From positions 501,681,760 to 501,745,759 of the forward strand of contig OX422210.1 of the NCBI GenBank assembly GCA_949130495.1: 64,000 nucleotides of DNA, given 5' to 3'. Both the position numbers and the translations under genes were made by a program. The notes under the pieces are model-generated. The model was not told where the DNA came from. It made no database searches and saw only the letters and a program-made list of their open reading frames with translations. The DNA is from Sambucus nigra. Its lineage: Eukaryota > Streptophyta > Magnoliopsida > Dipsacales > Adoxaceae. The stretch's first letter is position 1. Each line of letters starts with the position of its first letter. This document shows, piece by piece, positions 42,984 to 54,794 of the stretch.

Positions 42984-45900
42984 ACTTTAGATTTTTAGTT
43001 TGAGTCATTTTAATTTTAGGATTATTTTAGATTTATTTAGAATTTTTAGGTTTTATTTTCAATTTTTATATTTTATTTTTATTAATATGATTTTATTTAT
43101 TTTGATTTTATTAAGTTTTTAGTCTTAGTTTTTATTTTATTTTATTTTATTTTATTTTATTTTATTTTATTTTATTAGGATTGGAATTTTTAGGATTATA
43201 CTTATTTATTAGTTTTATTAGATTTTACATTTTCTTTTTAAGAGTTTATTTTTATTTTTATTATATATTACTTTTTAGATCTTTTGTTTTTAATTTTTAT
43301 TAGGTTTTTAGTTTTATTTCTTTTCTTTCTTTTATTTTAGTTTTACTTTATAGATTAAAAGTTTTAATTTTAGTTTTTACTAATTTTTATTTTTTAGGAT
43401 TTTAGTTATTTTTATTTTCATTATTTTAATAGGGTTCAAATTGACACACACACACACACACACACACCCTACTTCTATACACAACACATACACACAAACC
43501 AATCCTCACCCCCACCTAACTCCCATACACCCTCACCCACACAATCCCCCTATCATCTTCAACCTTTCACCCTCTCTCTCCTCTAAACCCACCAAACTCC
43601 ATAGCCAAACATCACCATCTCCACCATTTACCTCAACCCATCATCTCTCTCCTTTTTCTCACACTCACACCTTCTACCCAACCGCCTAACCCCTGTAGAG
43701 CGCGACCTCGAGTCGACCTTCAGCCAGCGAGATTCCTGCCGAAAAAACCGGTGACCCACGGTGTAAAAAACAACTGCCCTGGCGGAACATCGTTGCCCCA
43801 CCTAGGCGACCTTCTATACTCGGAAACCCAGATTTGACAAACTGACCTGCTCCTGAAAGGACATTTTTCTCATGTCCAACATGTTACATTTGTGTATGTC
43901 GTACGCCACTACATTTGGCATGTCACCTCACGATCTCACATGACGGCCTCAATCTAAATTTCGGGAATCAAGCATTCAACATCTCCATTATGTGTCCCAC
44001 GTCTGCCTCAACGACTTCACGTTCCATGATTTTAGGGACTTAATGCAAGTGGTATGCAAGAGAAGTCAAAACGGTGAAAGAAGGCAAGATATGGAAGTTC
44101 AAAGGAATTTTGGTAATTTTATAAACATCGTTCAGAGGTTTGGTCAACTGGAAAGTTATAGAACTCGCCGCAACAAAGATACTGGAAGAAACGACACCTC
44201 AATCCGAGCTACGGTGAAGAAGTTATGGCCTTTTGAAAATGGAGAAAAACCTTTGGAGAATGCTGTGTATTTTGACCCCACATTCCAGCGAACTTCTGCG
44301 AACCGAAGCCAAATCGAATCGGGGGGCGAACCGGTTTGCAGTACACCCGAACCGGTTCTGGGTACCTGACGCTGGATAGAGTTTCAGAATTTTAAAATCA
44401 CAAAACTCTTTATTGGTTTCCCAATTAAAGTCAACTTCGGGGGAGTTATTTTTCAAGACTTGGAGAGACGTTTTTGAGAGTTCTAATTGCTCTAGTATTC
44501 ACCTTTTTGAGTCCAAGACTCATGTTTTGATTCACACATCCTTGCCAAATATTTAAGAATCTTTTTGTAACCCAAGAACACAACTTTGAGTTTGTTCAAC
44601 CCTTGTGGAGAAGCCGTTCTCTTCTTCATTGTTGCCCTCCCAAAAAGGGAAAGTTCTAGTCGACGACATAGGAACCGACACCTGCGGGTATTTCTATGTC
44701 ACACTGTATTTTTAGCCGTTGCTTTGGAGGTTTGACGAAGACACCGTGCATTACACTTGTGGACGATTATCAGGTTGTATGTAAGTCAATGGTCTTGTAA
44801 ATTCTTTAAAGTTCTATAAATAAAATATTTTACCCGAAAGGGGTTTTTTCCTTAAACTTATGTCGCATGATTCATCTATTTTTGGTTTGACACACACACA
44901 CACTTTAGATGCATGATTAGGTCCTGAATTTATTTGGTTTAAAAGTAGACTCTAATTAAATAAGGTTTACTTGGAAACTTGAGAATTTAATTTAATCAAG
45001 TATCACACCGTCACACTTTACAGCTCCCCTGCCGAATCCAACCCACCTGTGCCCAACCACCTTCGCCCGACCCAACCAATCCCAAAACTTGGTTTCAAAT
45101 CAACCCGAACACCATCGGCGCCCACACTCTTGTCCGATCACAATCTACCCATTTCAACCCATAAAACCCCCAAACCCAATTCTCCAATTAAAGCCACGAT
45201 CTCACCTGTCAAATGCCAAAGCCAAAAATCAAGACCAAGTCAACTAAAGTTAAAACCCAACTTATCCCATTTAGCCCCAATACCCAAAATGCCCACAACT
45301 AACTCTTTTATCCCAACTTCCCATTATACCCCCTTTAACTAAATCAGATTTATTCCAATCCCCCTCACCCACATGACCTCACACCTCTCTTACCTCATGT
45401 GTACACACCCCATGCCCATGCACATTAAACCTTACCAAAATACCCTAGCTCCATGACACCTACTATTTAAAGGAAGAGAGAGCCTTTTATCAAAAAAAAG
45501 GAAGACTAGAGAAAGAAAGCTAGAGATAGAAAATTCTAGAGAGATTTTAGAAATTTTTGTAGAAAGTAGAATTAATTTTTTAGAAATTGCTTTTAATTTT
45601 TCTTGGAGTGCTTGTAATTGAGAAGAAGTGTTGAATCAAAGTGAAGATCAATTTCATTTCTCCTCTAATTTGGTTTGATTTTCTTTTCTCTTAAATTTCA
45701 ATTTCATTTAGTTAATTTTTATTCCATTGTTAGTTAATTGAATTATGACTATGGTTGGCTAATCACTCCATTCAAGGAGTGAAATGAATCCCCATATATT
45801 CAATTGAATGTATTGATTAATCTAGGTTACTTTTTTCCATTTAGTTGATTTTTCTTCTCATTCCTACTTGAGTTTATGCATTGAGAAATGGTAAACTATC

Positions 45901-46596
45901 CTTGAGAGAGGATTAAAATCTAATATACTCTTAATTTGTGGATTCAAACTAGAGATAGAATGACCCATTAATTAGAGTATATTACATTTGATATTACTCA
46001 TACATTAAAATTTTGTTGGATTTATGATTTATTATATGAATCTACTCTAGCGAGTGATTAATATAATTTTTCTAAATCAATTATTCAATTGAGCTGTGGG
46101 AATGAAAATTAAATTAACTAAATTTGTATTAGTTTGTTTTGTCAAGTGATGAGAATTAATTGATAAGATAAATTAATATTTGGAAAATTAGTAAACTAGA
46201 ATAATCAACACATTTAATTTATATTGTGGTGGTGAAGTTTCATACCTTGAATATTTCTCAAATTTAAGTTCATATCACTTTTATTACTTAGTTATTATCT
46301 AGCACACTTTCTAGTTAGTTGTTTTCATCCCAAATTTAATTTAGTTTAGTTTCAAATCATCACCTCACCCATTTGTTTTAATATTTGAAAAAGTTAAAAA
46401 AAAAGTAGAAAAAATAAAAAAGCCCAAAAAGAAAATAGAAAGTGAAATACAATTTTTTTCCCTTTGCTTTACAACCTTGAAAGTGGATTGATACTCTTAT
46501 TTACCACTACACTTGAGATTGTATTATTTTGTAGGTATTATAAGGTTTTGACTAACTTGGCTTGCAACAACGACATTATAAAAAGAAAAGTTATCA
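42984..46596 (+). repeat. Athila 3' LTR, 5'-truncated and split by a Sirevirus solo LTR
   Basis: Matches the 5' LTR from 'agatttttagtttgag' (compare 29368), then continues through T-rich repeats including (TTTTAT)n at 43135-43175 and a (CA)n tract at 43443-43467, to 43853. It resumes after the solo LTR at 45023 and ends at 46596. The TATA-like TATTTAAA lies at 45464-45471. Confidence 0.88.
43854..45022 (+). mobile_element. Sirevirus solo LTR in the Athila 3' LTR
   Basis: 1169 bp starting TGAAAGGACATTTTTC and ending CACACTTTACA, flanked by a perfect GCTCC duplication (43849-43853 and 45023-45027). The insertion point is identical to that of the Sirevirus copy in the Athila 5' LTR (33793/33794). 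Confidence 0.9.
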
Positions 46597-47040
46597 CATA
46601 ACAAAAGATAAACTCCCCCAAAATTGCAAATAAAAAACATAACACCAACAAAAATAAGAATGAAATTATATCACCATATAGAGTGAAAAGACCAAATAAA
46701 TAAAGATATTGTCCAAGACCAAATAAATAGAGGACAGGGGATGCCACTTCTCTGCATTTGCAAAAGAAAAGTTCAAAAAAAAAATTGCAAATACAAATAC
46801 AATGTAGGGTGATTTTGATTTTGTTAGCCTCAACTTAATCAACCTCACGCGTATCCATAATCTTGTCTTATCATGAGTATAAAATCTAAATCACACAACC
46901 AAAACAAACTTTGTGTAATTGAACTCCTGTTGATTAAATTTCGATTTTAAGTTGCAATTTCAACCAACGCATATGCTTTTGATTTTGACCTATTTATATT
47001 AGTGTGTGTATGTGTGTTAAAGAGAGGCAGGGGGTGAGAC
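46597..47040. other. AT-rich flank, probably intronic
   Basis: No coding region was recognised. On the minus strand it lies downstream of the dehydrogenase exon and starts with the donor GTCTCA. It would be part of that intron, into which the Athila element inserted. Confidence 0.4.
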
Positions 47041-47139
47041 CTTTCGACAGGAAGCATATGCTTCATGCACCAAGGATGCCAAACCAACGCATTCAAAGCA
47101 ATAGTCTGCACCACCAACAACCATCTCGTTTATTACTTG
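47041..47139 (-). pseudogene. Alcohol dehydrogenase-like gene, single internal exon
   Basis: A 99-nt open stretch (33 codons) on the minus strand is bounded by TTGAG upstream and GTCTCA downstream. It encodes the cofactor-domain segment V-I-N-E-M-V-V-G-G-A-D-Y-C-F-E-C-V-G-L-A-S-L-V, then C-R-K, which matches plant alcohol dehydrogenase-like medium-chain dehydrogenases; there the next exon would begin with G-W-G-K. Those enzymes reduce aldehydes or oxidise alcohols with NAD. I found no other exon of the gene nearby, so this may be a lone fragment, either a host gene dispersed by insertions or a piece captured by a transposon. The reading frame itself is clean. Confidence 0.7.
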
Positions 47140-48312
47140 CTCAATGTCAAAGAATAACAACACAAAATGTTTGAAACTTGTTTATAGTCACTTGTAAGAA
47201 TAAATATATGTCATGTTTTATCTATGCGTCAAAATGAAAAATGAATAAACCATTGTATCAACTAGTTAAGAAGAAAATTCAAGTGAATTGTGTGTTGAAT
47301 GATGAAAACGGACGTAGGAGTCAACAAGAAAAGGCAGAGGAAAAGATGTTTCATCTCACCCGATATCTCCCACTTCTTGAACTTCACCTGCCATATGTCT
47401 GAACCAATCTGTGAAGGTAAAACCTGGTCCAACTAAACATGAAATTATTTCCCTTGTTTGCCTTTGTCACATGTTCTCAATGCGTTAACACAATCATGTA
47501 AAGATCGCCCAAAACTAGATGAATGAATGAAAACACCAGATGGACACTAAAAAGGCAAAATAATTAGTGAATCAATTATGGTAACTAAAGTGTAAATTAA
47601 AGAAAATAAAAACATAGGCCAAGGGACATGCCAGAAGAATTACTATCAAAAGTTCACAACTCTATCATGAAAAAAAATACAATCATGTAAAGGGGTAAGC
47701 TTAAGCTTGAAAAGAGATAAAAAGAAAGAAATGATATTTTCATGTTTTTTATGGGTTTTTTGACGTTGACTTCTTAGATAGTTGCACATTTAAACTTACC
47801 ACTAACATGTTATAAAAATAGACTTACCTCCCTGCCGATAGCCATACATTCAACACCGTTAAAAAGTATTCCTACACAGGGAAGGGGGTGTATGCCTAAA
47901 TACATTTTATGGGCTTTTCATAATGAAGATGGAAAGTCCATTACATGGTGCGGGTATGTCTAATGATGAAAATATAAGGGGTATGTCTAAATACATAATT
48001 ATCTTAGGAGTACAGTAAAAAAATGCAAAGAATATGGCAAGCAGTCCACTTTTAAAACAAAAGAAAGGAAAGGAAAAATATGGCAAGCAGTCAACTAAAC
48101 ACACACACACAATTTTATTTTCATTTCTCCCATGACTTCACTATCAGGCCTCATCAACATTCAAACCCAAAGACATCATTACCATCATAATTTCCACTTC
48201 CTAAACACCACATTGCATGCAATGGATTATGAAATAACTATATGAAGATCCTTATATATTTCCAAAATAACGACTTGAATTGCAAACCTCAATTTGAAAA
48301 AAACGCATAGAT

Positions 48313-48350
<38 letters not shown>

Positions 48351-48400
48351 CATCAAATATAGTTTTTCACCCAATCGGTGAAATAAAAATCCAAAAGCTA
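47140..48400. other. Low-copy-looking flank with a TA microsatellite
   Basis: No gene was recognised. A (TA)n tract of about 34 bp lies at 48316-48350. On the minus strand around 47420-47360 a short open, exon-like piece is visible, but no family was recognised. Confidence 0.4.
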
Positions 48401-49269
48401 TATCTCAAATGTCACAACATAAGAGAAGAAATCGTAAGAGAAAAAGGGGGTTCTAATGATAGCTTACAGGTTGGGGGGTTGGTTTACTGGTGTAAAACAA
48501 GATAAACAAATAACTAAGACCAAAGTTTAATAGTGGCCAAACTAAGTTAATATATTTATAGTAAGTTGCAAACTCAATCAAATGGTTTAATGGTTAAAAA
48601 ACATTTGCAGAATACAAATGCCTAATCTATCAAAGAGAGTACACTGACTCTAAAAAACCTCTGCTCTAAATTGTTAAAATTAGGGCATGAATGTGACATA
48701 GTAGAAACTCTGCAACAAATGCAAAAAATGAACTTTATAAAGAAGGAAGAGAGAAACAAGAACAATTTGGAGAGTGAAGATCTGTAACTCCCTACTTACT
48801 TATGATCCTTAACTACAGGGCTTAGTGTAATTCAATTGGATATAAGGTGTCTTTAAGATACAAAAGAGATTTCCATTCTATTGCAATTGATGAGAGCACT
48901 TATATGTCTGTGTGTGTGTGTGTGCGTGTGTATAACATCAAAGTTATACAAATAATACATAAAAAATAAAAACTGAACTGAAAAAATAAAACAAAAAATA
49001 AGTTTACCACTGCAAGAGGCGGTGCACATGTGGAGAGACACGGGTGGAATGAGGTCCTCTGCTATAGTAAATAGGGGCGACACGCAGCACGGGAGGTCCT
49101 TTGCTACAGGAAATAGGGGTGGCGCGTAGCACATGAGGTTTTCTCTTTAACGTCTACATACACAAACATTATCTGCAACCAGAATATGCTATTAGAAGAG
49201 ATCATAATAGCAAAAATGAGAAGAATCAACACAGTAGCTTCAAGATATGAGAAACCGAATAGGTTTCGG

Positions 49270-50209
49270 TGTGTGATAATTGATTTAAATTAAATTCGCA
49301 AGTTTCCAAGAACCCTTATTTAATTAGCGTATACTTTTACACCAAATAAAATCAACCCTTAAACATGCATCTAAATCAACCCATCAAATATAAAGCATGC
49401 GACACAAAGTTAAGGAAAAATCCTCGAAGGGCAAAAACTTTTATTTCTAGAACTTTAAAGAATTTACAAGACCATTGACTTACATACAACCTGATAATCG
49501 CCCACAAGTGTAACGCACGGTGTCTTCGGTAAACCTTCAAAGCAACGGCTAGAAACAGTGTGACAATGAAATACCCGCAGGTGTCGGTTCCTATGTCGGC
49601 GGCTGGAAGTTTCCCTTTCCAGGAGGGCAGCAATCAAGAAGAGAACGGCTTCTCCACAAGGGTTGAACAAACTCAAAGTTGTGTTCTTGGGTTACCAAAA
49701 AGATTCACAAAGGATTTGTAAATTGTGTGAATCAAAAACCTAGAGTCTTGGGCTCAATAGGTGAAGACTTAGAGTATTTAGGACTCTGAAAATCGTCTTA
49801 AAAAGTCTTGGAAAACTACTCCCCATAGTGGGTTTTAAATAAGAAAACTTTGAGCCTAAAAAATCTCTAATAGATCTGGCAGAATTTATCCGAGGCGGAC
49901 CAGTCCGGCTTGGGGGCGGATCGGTCCGATTGACCGGATCGGTTCTTTTATTCCAGGCTTCATCGATTCGCTTGCGGTCTGGGGTATACAGGCCTTCAGC
50001 AAACGGATCGGTCCGGGTCTGAGGCGGACCGGTTCGGTTAGCCGGATCGGTTCTTTTATTACAGGCGGACCGGTCCGGTCTGTCAAACTTTGATCCCTCT
50101 TCTTCTTTTGATATTCGAATCCGTTGATGAATGTATGAATCTTGAATTTCTTCAACGGTGTAACGGCGTGCGACATAATAAATTGTTAATGGACAAAAAT
50201 GTCCGTACA
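49270..50209 (-). mobile_element. Sirevirus 3' LTR in array unit 1
   Basis: Minus-strand LTR of ~940 bp. Its start (TGTACGGACATTTTTGTCC, read on the minus strand from 50209) directly follows a polypurine tract (ATAGGGGGAGATT). Its other end is placed near 49270 by similarity to 29911 and 33793. Between 49895 and 50080 it carries a cluster of GGACCGGTCC and GGATCGGTCC palindromes. Equivalent LTRs occur once per unit (about 52466-53405, 55664-56603, 58860-59817 and 62074-63019). Confidence 0.82.
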
Positions 50210-51470
50210 AATCTCCCCCTATGTCTATGCCGGTACATACATAAAAACAAAACATCCGAATTATCAAACAACTAAAAATGCCTATACAAATCTACCCTTC
50301 CATGAGCCCAAAACTGGAAAGATACAATTGAATAAGACTACAGCGTTTTCTCTTCAATTCTTTAGGAATCTCAACACTTTTCTCATCAGGGTGTGCAATC
50401 CAATGATAATCCATGTAGTACCTACACACATGAGACAAATCAAAATACCAAGTGACATATCGAGTTTGAAATGAGATAAACATATATACTAATTTATGAG
50501 CAAACTCAAACTTTCAAATCTCCCCCATAATAAGATAATTCTTTCTCCCCCTTTTTATGATGTCTCCAAATAGAAAAATAAGAAGAATGAATCAAACAAG
50601 CAAAATCGGGGTGTCACGGTATACAAATCAAGGCATCAATCAAATTGCAAACGTGCTCTTGCAAGGAGATGCTCAAAAAAAATCTTCACAAACTATTTTT
50701 GAATTTTTCAAATTTTTCGTACAAAAAAGAAGATACCAATTTGAACAAATATGATACAAAAATCACACCATGGATTTCGACTTAAACAACCAAGTCATGG
50801 AAATGGAATGAATGGGTGTGAACGCATTCGATAGGTAAATCAACTCAATCAATCATATGTGCACGATGCATATGTGTACCCCTAACGAATGAACATCAAA
50901 AGTATCCTTAGGTGAAAAGATTGTTGAATTTAGATGACATCATCTTATGCAAATCAACAAATCAAAGTCAAAATGATTTCCACACCAATAACGTCCAAAA
51001 CTATGTAGCGCATTTTCAAGCATTTCAAGGACGTGCAAACCCGTTTTAAATTCTCCAACCAAACTCCCTCATATATATTTTCTTTTAGAGGTAATCTAAA
51101 TTCTTAAACATTGGAGAACTGGTGCAAAAAAATCTAAATGGCCCATAATTGGCATGGATTTCTTTTTATTGCCTTCAAAATTTTTTCGGGCTCTTTTAAA
51201 CCTCTTTGGACCCCGGGTAATAAAATTCCTCAATTTCTTAGGTCCAATTTAAACGGCGGCTTAATCACAAAGGATAAAAAATAATCTTTCGTAGCCCTTC
51301 ACCGTTTTCAAATAAATCACACAAACTCACAAAAAGGTTCTAATATGCACAATTTCCTTATAAACATTTATCGTGCTTGGTTCGTTTTAAGGACAGGATT
51401 GAAGTGAAAACACCCAACCAACATGTGATAAGACAAGCAAAATAATCAAGAAAATTTTTATAAGCAAAAT
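50210..51470 (-). mobile_element. Sirevirus 3' internal segment in array unit 1
   Basis: Reverse-complement counterpart of about 31390-32605. It includes three G-rich purine tracts on the minus strand (next to the LTR, and near 50525 and 50545). Similarity to the other copy ends near 51455, just before the inverted tail. There is no coding sequence beyond chance ORFs. Confidence 0.8.
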
Positions 51471-51785
51471 AACCATTTGATTGAGTTTGCAACTTACTAT
51501 AAATATATTAACTTAGTTTGGCCACTATTAAACTTTGGTCTTAGTTATTTGTTTATCTTGTTTTACACCAGTAAACCAACCCCCCAACCTGTAAGCTATA
51601 TCTCAAATGTCACAACATAAGAGAAGAAATCGTAAGAGAAAAAGGGGGTTCTAATGATAGCTTACAGGTTGGGGGGTTGGTTTACTGGTGTAAAACAAGA
51701 TAAACAAATAACTAAGACCAAAGTTTAATAGTGGCCAAACTAAGTTAATATATTTATAGTAAGTTGCAAACTCAATCAAATGGTT
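51471..51785. repeat. Palindromic junction between units 1 and 2
   Basis: Arms 51471-51598 and 51658-51785 are perfect reverse complements of 128 bp, separated by 59 bp. The left arm is an inverted copy of bases 60-187 of the next unit. The same palindrome stands at the other internal junctions (about 54667-54981, 57865-58179 and 61079-61393) but not at the array's left edge. Confidence 0.92.
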
Positions 51786-54700
51786 TAATGGTTAAAAAAC
51801 ATTTGCAGAATACAAATGCCTAATCTATCAAAGAGAGTACACTGACTCTAAAAAACCTCTGCTCTAAATTGTTAAAATTAGGGCATGAATGTGACATAGT
51901 AGAAACTCTGCAACAAATGCAAAAAATGAACTTTATAAAGAAGGAAGAGAGAAACAAGAACAATTTGGAGAGTGAAGATCTGTAACTCCCTACTTACTTA
52001 TGATCCTTAACTACAGGGCTTAGTGTAATTCAATTGGATATAAGGTGTCTTTAAGATACAAAAGAGATTTCCATTCTATTGCAATTGATGAGAGCACGTA
52101 TATGTGTGTGTGTGTGTGTGCGTGTGTATAACATCAAAGTTATACAAATAATACATAAAAAATAAAAACTGAACTGAAAAAATAAAACAAAAAATAAATT
52201 TACCACTGCAAGAGGCGGTGCACATGTGGAGAGACACGGGTGGAATGAGGTCCTCTGCTATAGTAAATAATGGCGACACGCAGCACGGGAGGTCCTTTGC
52301 TACAGGAAATAGGGGTGGCGCGTAGCACATGAGGTTTTCTCTTTAACGTCTACATACACAAACATTATCTGCAACCAGAATATGCTATTAGAAGAGATCA
52401 TAATAGCAAAAATGAGAAGAATCAACACAGTAGCTTCAAGATATGAGAAACCGAATAGGTTTCGGTGTGTGATAATTGATTTAAATTAAATTCGCAAGTT
52501 TCCAAGAACCCTTATTTAATTAGCGTATACTTTTACACCAAATAAAATCAACCCTTAAACATGCATCTAAATCAACCCATCAAATATAAAGCATGCGACA
52601 CAAAGTTAAGGAAAAATCCTCGAAGGGCAAAAACTTTTATTTCTAGAACTTTAAAGAATTTACAAGACCATTGACTTACATACAACCTGATAATCGCCCA
52701 CAAGTGTAACGCACGGTGTCTTCGGTAAACCTTCAAAGCAACGGCTAGAAACAGTGTGACACAGAAATACCCGCAGGTGTCGGTTCCTATGTCGGCGGCT
52801 GGAAGTTTCCCTTTCCAGGAAGGCAGCAATCAAGAAGAGAACGGCTTCTCCACAAGGGTTGAACAAACTCAAAGTTGTGTTCTTGGGTTACCAAAAAGAT
52901 TCACAAAGGATTTGTAAATTGTGTGAATCAAAAACCTAGAGTCTTGGGCTCAATAGGTGAAGACTTAGAGTATTTAGGACTCTGAAAATCGTCTTAAAAA
53001 GTCTTGGAAAACAACTCCCCATAGTGGGTTTTAAATAAGAAAACTTTGAGCCTAAAAAATCTCTAATAGATCTGGCAGAATTTATCCGAGGCGGACCGGT
53101 CCGGCTTGGGGGAGGATCGGTCCGATTGACCGGATCGGTTCTTTTATTCCAGGCTTCATCGATTCGCTTGCGGTCTGGGGTATACAGGCCTTCAGCAAAC
53201 GGATCGGTCCGGGTCTGAGGCGGACCGATCCGGTTAGCCGGATCGGTTCTTTTATTACAGGCGGACCGTTCCGGTCTGTCAGACTTTGATCCCTCTTCTT
53301 CTTTTGATATTCGAATCCGTTGATGAATGTATGACTCTTGAATTTCTTCAACGGTGTAACGGCGTGCGACATAATAAATTGTTAATGGACAAAAATGTCC
53401 GTACAAATCTCCCCCTATGTCTATGCCGGTACATACATAAAAACAAAACATCCGAATTATCAAACAACTAAAAATGCCTATACAAATCTACCCTTCCATG
53501 AACCCAAAACTGGAAAGATACAATTGAATAAGACTACAGCGTTTTCTCTTCAATTCTTTAGGAATCTCAACACTTTTCTCATCAGGGTGTGCAATCCAAT
53601 GATAATCCATGTAGTACCTACACACATGAGACAAATCAAAATACCAAGTGACATATCGAGTTTGAAATGAGATAAACATATATACTAATTTATGAGCAAA
53701 CTCAAACTTTCAAATCTCCCCCATAATAAGATAATTCTTTCTCCCCCTTTTTATGATGTCTCCAAATAGACAAATAAGAAGAATGAATCAAACAAGCAAA
53801 ATCGGGGTGTCACGGTATACAAATCAAGGCATCAATCAAATTGCAAACGTGCTCTTACAAGGAGATGCTCAAAAAAAATCTTCACAAACTATTTTTGAAT
53901 TTTTCAAATTTTTCGTACAAAAAAGAAGATACCAATTTGAACAAATATGATACAAAAATCACACCATGGATTTCGACTTAAACAACCAAGTCATGGAAAT
54001 GGAATGAATGGGTGTGAACGCATTCGATAGGTAAATCAACTCAATCAATCATATGTGCACGATGCATATGTGTACCCCTAACGAATGAACATCAAAAGTA
54101 TCCTTAGGTGAAAAGATTGTTGAATTTAGATGACATCATCTTATGCAAATCAACAAATCAAAGTCAAAATGATTTCCACACCAATAACGTCCAAAACTAT
54201 GTAGCGCATTTTCAAGCATTTCAAGGACGTGCAAACCCGTTTTAAATTCTCCAACCAAACTCCCTCATATATATTTTCTTTTAGAGGTAATCTTAATTCT
54301 TAAACATTGGAGAACTGGTGCAAAAAAATCTAAATGGCCCATAATTGGCATGGATTTCTTTTTATTGCCTTCAAATTTTTTTCGGGCTCTTTTAAACCTC
54401 TTTGGACCCCGGGTAATAAAATTCCTCAATTTCTTAGGTCCAATTTAAACGGTGGCTTAATCACAAAGGATAAAAAATAATCTTTCGTAGCCCTTCACCG
54501 TTTTCAAATAAATCACACAAACTCACAAAAAGGTTCTAATATGCACAATTTCCTTATAAAAATTTATCGTGCTTGGTTCGTTTTAAGGACAGGATTGAAG
54601 TGAAAACACCCAACCAACATGTGATAAGACAAGCAAAATAATCAAGAAAATTTTTATAAGCAAAATAACCATTTGATTGAGTTTGCAACTTACTATAAAT

Positions 54701-54794
54701 ATATTAACTTAGTTTGGCCACTATTAAACTTTGGTCTTAGTTATTTGTTTATCTTGTTTTACACCAGTAAACCAACCCCCCAACCTGTAAGCTA
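51599..54794. repeat. Array unit 2
   Basis: Shares private variants with unit 3 only: GCACGTATATG near 52095, AATGGCGACACG near 52268, ATGACTCTTG near 53330 and CTCTTACAAGG near 53855. Units 2 and 3 therefore arose from one another. Confidence 0.92.

Larger units (their letters stand above)
29115..46596 (+). mobile_element. Athila-lineage Ty3/Gypsy retrotransposon, 17.5 kb with nested insertions
   Basis: The 5' LTR starts TGATAAGCAC at 29115 and ends GTTATCA at 35363. The 3' LTR ends TTATCA at 46596. The 5-bp duplication CATAA is perfect (29110-29114 and 46597-46601). A tRNA-Asp-like primer site follows the 5' LTR. Gag, protease, RT, RNase H and integrase follow in Athila order, then a G-rich tract near 42670. 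Each LTR holds a Sirevirus insertion at the same site. The 3' LTR has lost its first part (it resumes near 42984, matching ~29365), and the 5' LTR has lost the part equivalent to 43205-43853. Confidence 0.93.
48401..51598. repeat. Array unit 1
   Basis: Its left neighbour is single-copy flank rather than an inverted tail, so the array begins here. The junction shares AAGCTA with the unit ends. Its private variant TGACAATGAAATAC near 49560 reads TGACACAGAAATAC in the other units. Confidence 0.9.

Noticed and set aside
43441..43689. His-Thr-Pro-rich ORF
   Set aside because: Encoded by a (CA)n tract and C-rich Athila LTR sequence; not a gene.
47360..47437. Possible minus-strand exon between AG and GT-like sites
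   Set aside because: A short open piece with plausible boundaries, but no family is recognised and the boundary choice is ambiguous; not enough to call.
48853..49134. Repeated minus-strand ORF with Cys/Leu-rich start and a His-Thr run
   Set aside because: The His-Thr run is a (GT)n microsatellite, and the rest is a 43-bp tandem duplication in flank DNA. There is no start context or family match, so it is treated as chance.
49740..50267. 175-191-codon minus-strand ORFs, repeated in each array unit, rich in Arg-Thr-Asp-Pro and Gly-Pro repeats
   Set aside because: They overlap the GGACCGGTCC palindrome cluster of the Sirevirus LTR. The peptide repeats simply reflect those palindromes and both overlapping frames stay open. 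No domain is recognised.
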